From: Dolomedes plantarius
Lineage: Eukaryota > Arthropoda > Arachnida > Araneae > Dolomedidae
Assembly (NCBI GenBank): GCA_907164885.2
Contig: OU015500.1
Span: 47,083,146-47,147,145 of the forward strand
Direction: 5' to 3'
Length of the DNA stretch: 64,000 nt
Shown here: positions 63,137-64,000 of the stretch, piece by piece
How the letters are laid out: the number at the start of each line of letters is the position of its first letter
How positions within the stretch are numbered: position 1 is the stretch's first letter
Translations under genes and position numbers: made by a program
The notes under the pieces: generated by a model
Seen by the model: the letters and a program-made list of their open reading frames with translations, nothing else
Databases searched by the model: none
What the model was told of the DNA's origin: nothing

Positions 63137-64000
63137 GTAAGAATTTTTTTATGTATAATTTTAGTAGTCTTTATATACATTAATCAATACTGGGGATTTC
63201 TTAATCATATCTGTAATTTTCATATTGTAAAATTACTTAAGTTACTCTTTTTACTTAAGAGACATACTTTTGAGGATTGTAAAAGTAAGATACTATTTCC
63301 CATATTTGCAATAAAGTGACTTATCTATCACTGATGTGTGTATTGAGCCAGTTAGGTTCTTCTTTATGTGTTGACATTTCCAATTTTGTTAACCTAGAGA
63401 ACCAACTTCACCCTCCGTATAGAATCTTGTAATTTAAAACAAAGTCACAAAGTCAATCATCTTGTTAAATTATCTCTTCATGAACCCTATACCTGAAGCT
63501 ACTTTAGAACATGAAAGCTAATTGCTGCCCAGGGTTAGCTAATATATTAAAGAGTTGATATGAACTTGTTAATGGAAAGTCTCAGTACTTGACCCACATA
63601 GGACAAGTACAGAAAGTTTATCCCCAGAGCCCAGAGAGGTGAGTCATTAGTCTATTGTGGGAATACTTGGAGTTGAGAAGTATATTTATAAAGGAGCTTA
63701 GACTTGGTTTAGATGTTTAGGTCCTGTAATGGCCAGTTAAAACAAATGTTATCATAGAGGCTAAAGGTTAGTTCCTGGAGCTCATAGCACAGAATGCAGA
63801 AATTTCAACAAGCATGTTAGGTGAAGGAAGGTAAGCTGTTTCTATGGAGAACTATTTAAGACATTCTTTTTGAAGCAGAATCATCAGCCAACAAACAATA
63901 TTCCATGGATTCATTTAATGATGTGATTTATGGTCCTTAGTTATATTGGAAACTGCTTATGTTATTGGTTTATATTTAAACACCAGCATATGTACATTAC
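63137..64000 (+). other. Start of SELENON intron 4
   Basis: GTAAGA donor, then slightly less AT-rich sequence without recognised coding or repeat content up to the window end. Confidence 0.6.

Overview
This is AT-rich eukaryotic nuclear DNA from an animal. Nearly the whole window is explained by two divergent, intron-rich genes plus many DNA transposons in their introns. The gene content and repeat types (Tc1 DD34E, piggyBac, pogo/Tigger, several Helitron families, tRNA-derived SINEs) fit an arthropod, most likely a spider or other chelicerate. That assignment is inference, because no sequence search was possible.

Minus strand, 51,094 down to 2,947: a complete coding set of 18 exons for CLASRP, the CLK4-associating SR-related splicing regulator. 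I joined them by GT-AG sites, reading phase and similarity to the known family. The sum is 2,262 nt, or 753 codons plus stop. The start codon lies directly after a splice acceptor, so a 5' non-coding exon must exist upstream, and it was not located. Exons 9 and 11 each contain a pair of opposing one-base frame discrepancies, mostly at homopolymers, that cancel within the exon.

Plus strand, 54,130 to past the window end: the first four coding exons (285 codons) of SELENON (selenoprotein N), with a membrane anchor, an EF-hand and the start of the conserved luminal domain. The selenocysteine codon and SECIS element lie beyond the window. The two start codons face away from each other across about 3 kb (51.1-54.1 kb), which probably holds both promoters.

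Repeats, left to right: a decayed piggyBac copy (0.9-2.6 kb); a SINE with a perfect 14-bp target duplication (4.5 kb); a tandem array in a Helitron (8-9 kb); a LINE 3' remnant, two head-to-head Helitrons and a Tigger between them (12.1-16 kb); one Helitron inserted in another (17.0-21.2 kb); a pogo/Tigger copy (21.9-23.1 kb); a perfect hairpin (23.9 kb); a Tigger (25.4 kb); a second SINE (28.4 kb); Helitrons and a MITE (31.4-35.9 kb); a Helitron (37.7 kb); an unclassified terminal-inverted-repeat element (42.6 kb); a Tigger (43.9 kb); a MITE (46.9 kb); a TA-flanked element carrying a nested piggyBac MITE (49.1-50.9 kb); an unidentified, possibly LTR-like insert (55.3-56.2 kb); and a Tc1 element (57.8-59.3 kb).

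No bacterial, CRISPR or operon-like content was seen, and no new gene system is evident. The best items for a second look are the Helitron-in-Helitron insertion with a matching unoccupied copy, the compensating frame discrepancies in CLASRP, the divergent promoter region, the piggyBac MITE carrying a transposase N-terminus, and the 23-bp perfect hairpin.
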